DNA of 64,000 nt from Bacillus methanolicus PB1 (lineage in GTDB: Bacteria; Bacillota; Bacilli; Bacillales; Cytobacillaceae): contig NZ_AFEU01000001.1 in NCBI RefSeq assembly GCF_000262755.1, forward strand, positions 930,001 through 994,000. Reading direction: 5' to 3'. Both the position numbers and the translations under genes were made by a program. Below the pieces are notes generated by a model, which did no database searches, was not told the DNA's origin, and saw only the letters and a program-made list of their open reading frames with translations. Of the stretch, positions 62,683 to 64,000 are shown one piece after another (the first letter of the stretch is position 1; each line of letters begins with the position of its first letter).

Positions 62683-64000
62683 TTATTTTCTAAGATGATA
62701 AGGGATTGTAGAAACTACAATATCCTTTCTCCATAAGAGCATGGTGCGTAAGAAAAATGCTGTTTGATTATGAAGAAATATATGCCACCATTTTTTTACA
62801 AAAAATTGAGGAATGAGAACAGTAATATACTTCCCTCTTTCACTTTCCTCTAGTGCATCAATATATTGAAGAAGCGGCATTAGCAAGCTTCGATAAGGTG
62901 AATGAACAGTGACAAGTGGAATATCAAGCCCTAATTCTTTCCACTTTTGCTCTGCCCGTTCTTTTTGATTCTTATCAAAATACACAGTAAGTGCCACTAC
63001 ATCATTCGATATACTTTTTGCATAGCCGATAGAGTTAATAGCTACCCGGCTTACGCTGGAGATTGGAATAATAACTTTAGATAGTGAAACCTTCACCATC
63101 TGTTTAGGATCTTGACCTTGAAGACTAAGTTGACTTGCTAAGTCAGAGTAATGACGATGAATTTTATGAAATAAAAACACCATACAAGGAATAGCCACCA
63201 CTACCATCCAGGCACCGCTTTGAAATTTCGCCACAGCCGTTATGATCGTAACAATTCCAGTTATAATCATCCCTATCCCTACAACAAAGATTCTGGACCA
63301 AACCTTCTGTTGTGACTTTCGTTCTAAAAAATACTTGATCAATCCATATTGTGCAATGGAAAAAGACAAGAATACACCAACTGCATAAAGTGGTACGAGT
63401 GCATGTGTTTCTCCTTGGAAAATGATGATTAAAAGGATAGCCAATACACTCAAAAAGATAATTCCATTGGAGAATACTAATCGATCCCCTCGTTTCGTTA
63501 GATTTCTTGGGAGGTATCCATCTTGTGCAATAATAGAAACAAGCTGTGGAAAACCAGCAAAAGCAGTATTGGCAGCCAAAAATAAGATTAGCATGGTAAA
63601 TATTTGAATAAAGTAGTAAAAAAATCCATTTCCAAAAACGTGGTTTGCGATTTGGGATACGACAGTTACATTTTCTTTTGGTTCAACACCAAAGCCATTG
63701 GCCAATAGTGTAATCCCAAAGAACATGATCCCTAGCAAAAAAGACATCCAAAACATAGTAACAACGGCGTTTTTAGAGCTAGGCTCACGGAAAGCAGGAA
63801 CTCCGTTGCTAATGGCCTCTACACCTGTTAATGCAGAACAACCAGAAGCAAAAGCCCGTAATAGCAAAAAGGTTGTTCCTAACGAAGAGAATAAGGAAAA
63901 ATGCTCTGCATCATGTGGAACAGCTAAATGATGCCAATTTCCAGCTTGCAGTTTCCAAATTCCAACTCCAATCATGATAATGATCGACGCAACAAAGATA
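62683..64000 (-). CDS. APC family transporter, KimA-like potassium importer (5' end beyond window)
   Basis: The frame is open through base 64000, so the N-terminus is missing; 439 residues are seen. There are about nine membrane helices (RAFASGCSALTGVEAISNGVPAF is the unwound-helix substrate site motif of the family) and a long cytosolic C-terminal domain (SKVIIPISSVSRVAINSIGYAKS ... HSPYRSLLMPLLQYIDA). This combination fits B. subtilis YdaO/KimA, a high-affinity K+ importer whose cytosolic domain binds c-di-AMP. The expected c-di-AMP riboswitch would lie outside the window. A general amino-acid permease is the alternative. Confidence 0.78.
   Translation of the reverse strand, partial: IFVASIIIMIGVGIWKLQAGNWHHLAVPHDAEHFSLFSSLGTTFLLLRAFASGCSALTGVEAISNGVPAFREPSSKNAVVTMFWMSFLLGIMFFGITLLANGFGVEPKENVTVVSQIANHVFGNGFFYYFIQIFTMLILFLAANTAFAGFPQLVSIIAQDGYLPRNLTKRGDRLVFSNGIIFLSVLAILLIIIFQGETHALVPLYAVGVFLSFSIAQYGLIKYFLERKSQQKVWSRIFVVGIGMIITGIVTIITAVAKFQSGAWMVVVAIPCMVFLFHKIHRHYSDLASQLSLQGQDPKQMVKVSLSKVIIPISSVSRVAINSIGYAKSISNDVVALTVYFDKNQKERAEQKWKELGLDIPLVTVHSPYRSLLMPLLQYIDALEESERGKYITVLIPQFFVKKWWHIFLHNQTAFFLRTMLLWRKDIVVSTIPYHLRK

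Overview
The window comes from a low-GC, spore-forming Firmicute of the Bacillaceae. The evidence is TnrA, the spore germination hydrolase CwlJ, T-box and SAM (S-box) leaders, AGGAGG-type ribosome binding sites and a cysH-sat-cysC-siroheme sulfur operon. It also shows signs of facultative anaerobic life: FNR-type sites sit in front of nitrate and nitric-oxide related genes. No tRNA, rRNA, CRISPR array, prophage or intact insertion sequence was seen.

Layout. 1-12 kb: nitrogen block with tnrA, cwlJ, a TPR/dynamin-like GTPase, a glutamine-type ABC importer without its ATPase, a glutaminyl-tRNA synthetase (unusual for a Bacillus), a lactonase and the ammonium transporter amtB. Perfect TnrA boxes precede tnrA and amtB. 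11.6-19.5 kb: a DUF294 nucleotidyltransferase plus DnaQ-like exonuclease pair, a T-box-controlled cstA-ybdD pair, a hydroxyacid dehydrogenase and an orphan PAS histidine kinase. 19.6-31 kb: succinate-semialdehyde dehydrogenase, a complete second polar amino-acid ABC importer, a frameshifted recQ, an Uma2 nuclease-like protein, a large beta-CASP metallo-hydrolase with four degenerate C-terminal repeats, a collapsed SWIM-protein gene and a coiled-coil, coat-like protein. 31.5-39.3 kb: an ECF transporter, a second near-identical T-box leader driving brnQ, and the 5-oxoprolinase operon pxpBCA.

39.4-47 kb is a probable Fnr-controlled nitrate/nitric-oxide island: ywiC, ric, an unknown gene, narK, a radical-SAM remnant, a nitroreductase, DUF2249 genes, a zinc ribbon and a MIP18-type protein. 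Six genes carry TGTGA-N6-TCACA-type sites centred at -41.5 or -42.5 from a recognisable -10 box. Several of these genes are broken by a nonsense codon, frameshifts, a truncation or an internal deletion, so the island appears to be decaying. 47-51 kb: two tandem paralogous acylating aldehyde dehydrogenases and a LysM-3D protein. 51.9-60 kb: a nine-gene assimilatory sulfate reduction and siroheme operon, read leftwards, behind a SAM riboswitch. 60-64 kb: a hemD-like gene, a junction that cut the ends off an Uma2 gene and an SRPBCC gene, a VOC protein and the 3' part of a KimA-like potassium transporter that runs off the window.

Two features recur. Over a dozen intergenic hairpins carry REP-like palindromes at their tips (GGGTCTGACCC, GGACTGTCC, GTGCCTGGCAC types). 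Several genes are interrupted by single-base changes, often in homopolymers. The latter could be real decay or sequencing error; the internal deletions and the gene-end junction cannot be explained by base-calling. All functional calls rest on reading motifs and family resemblance from memory; no database search was run.
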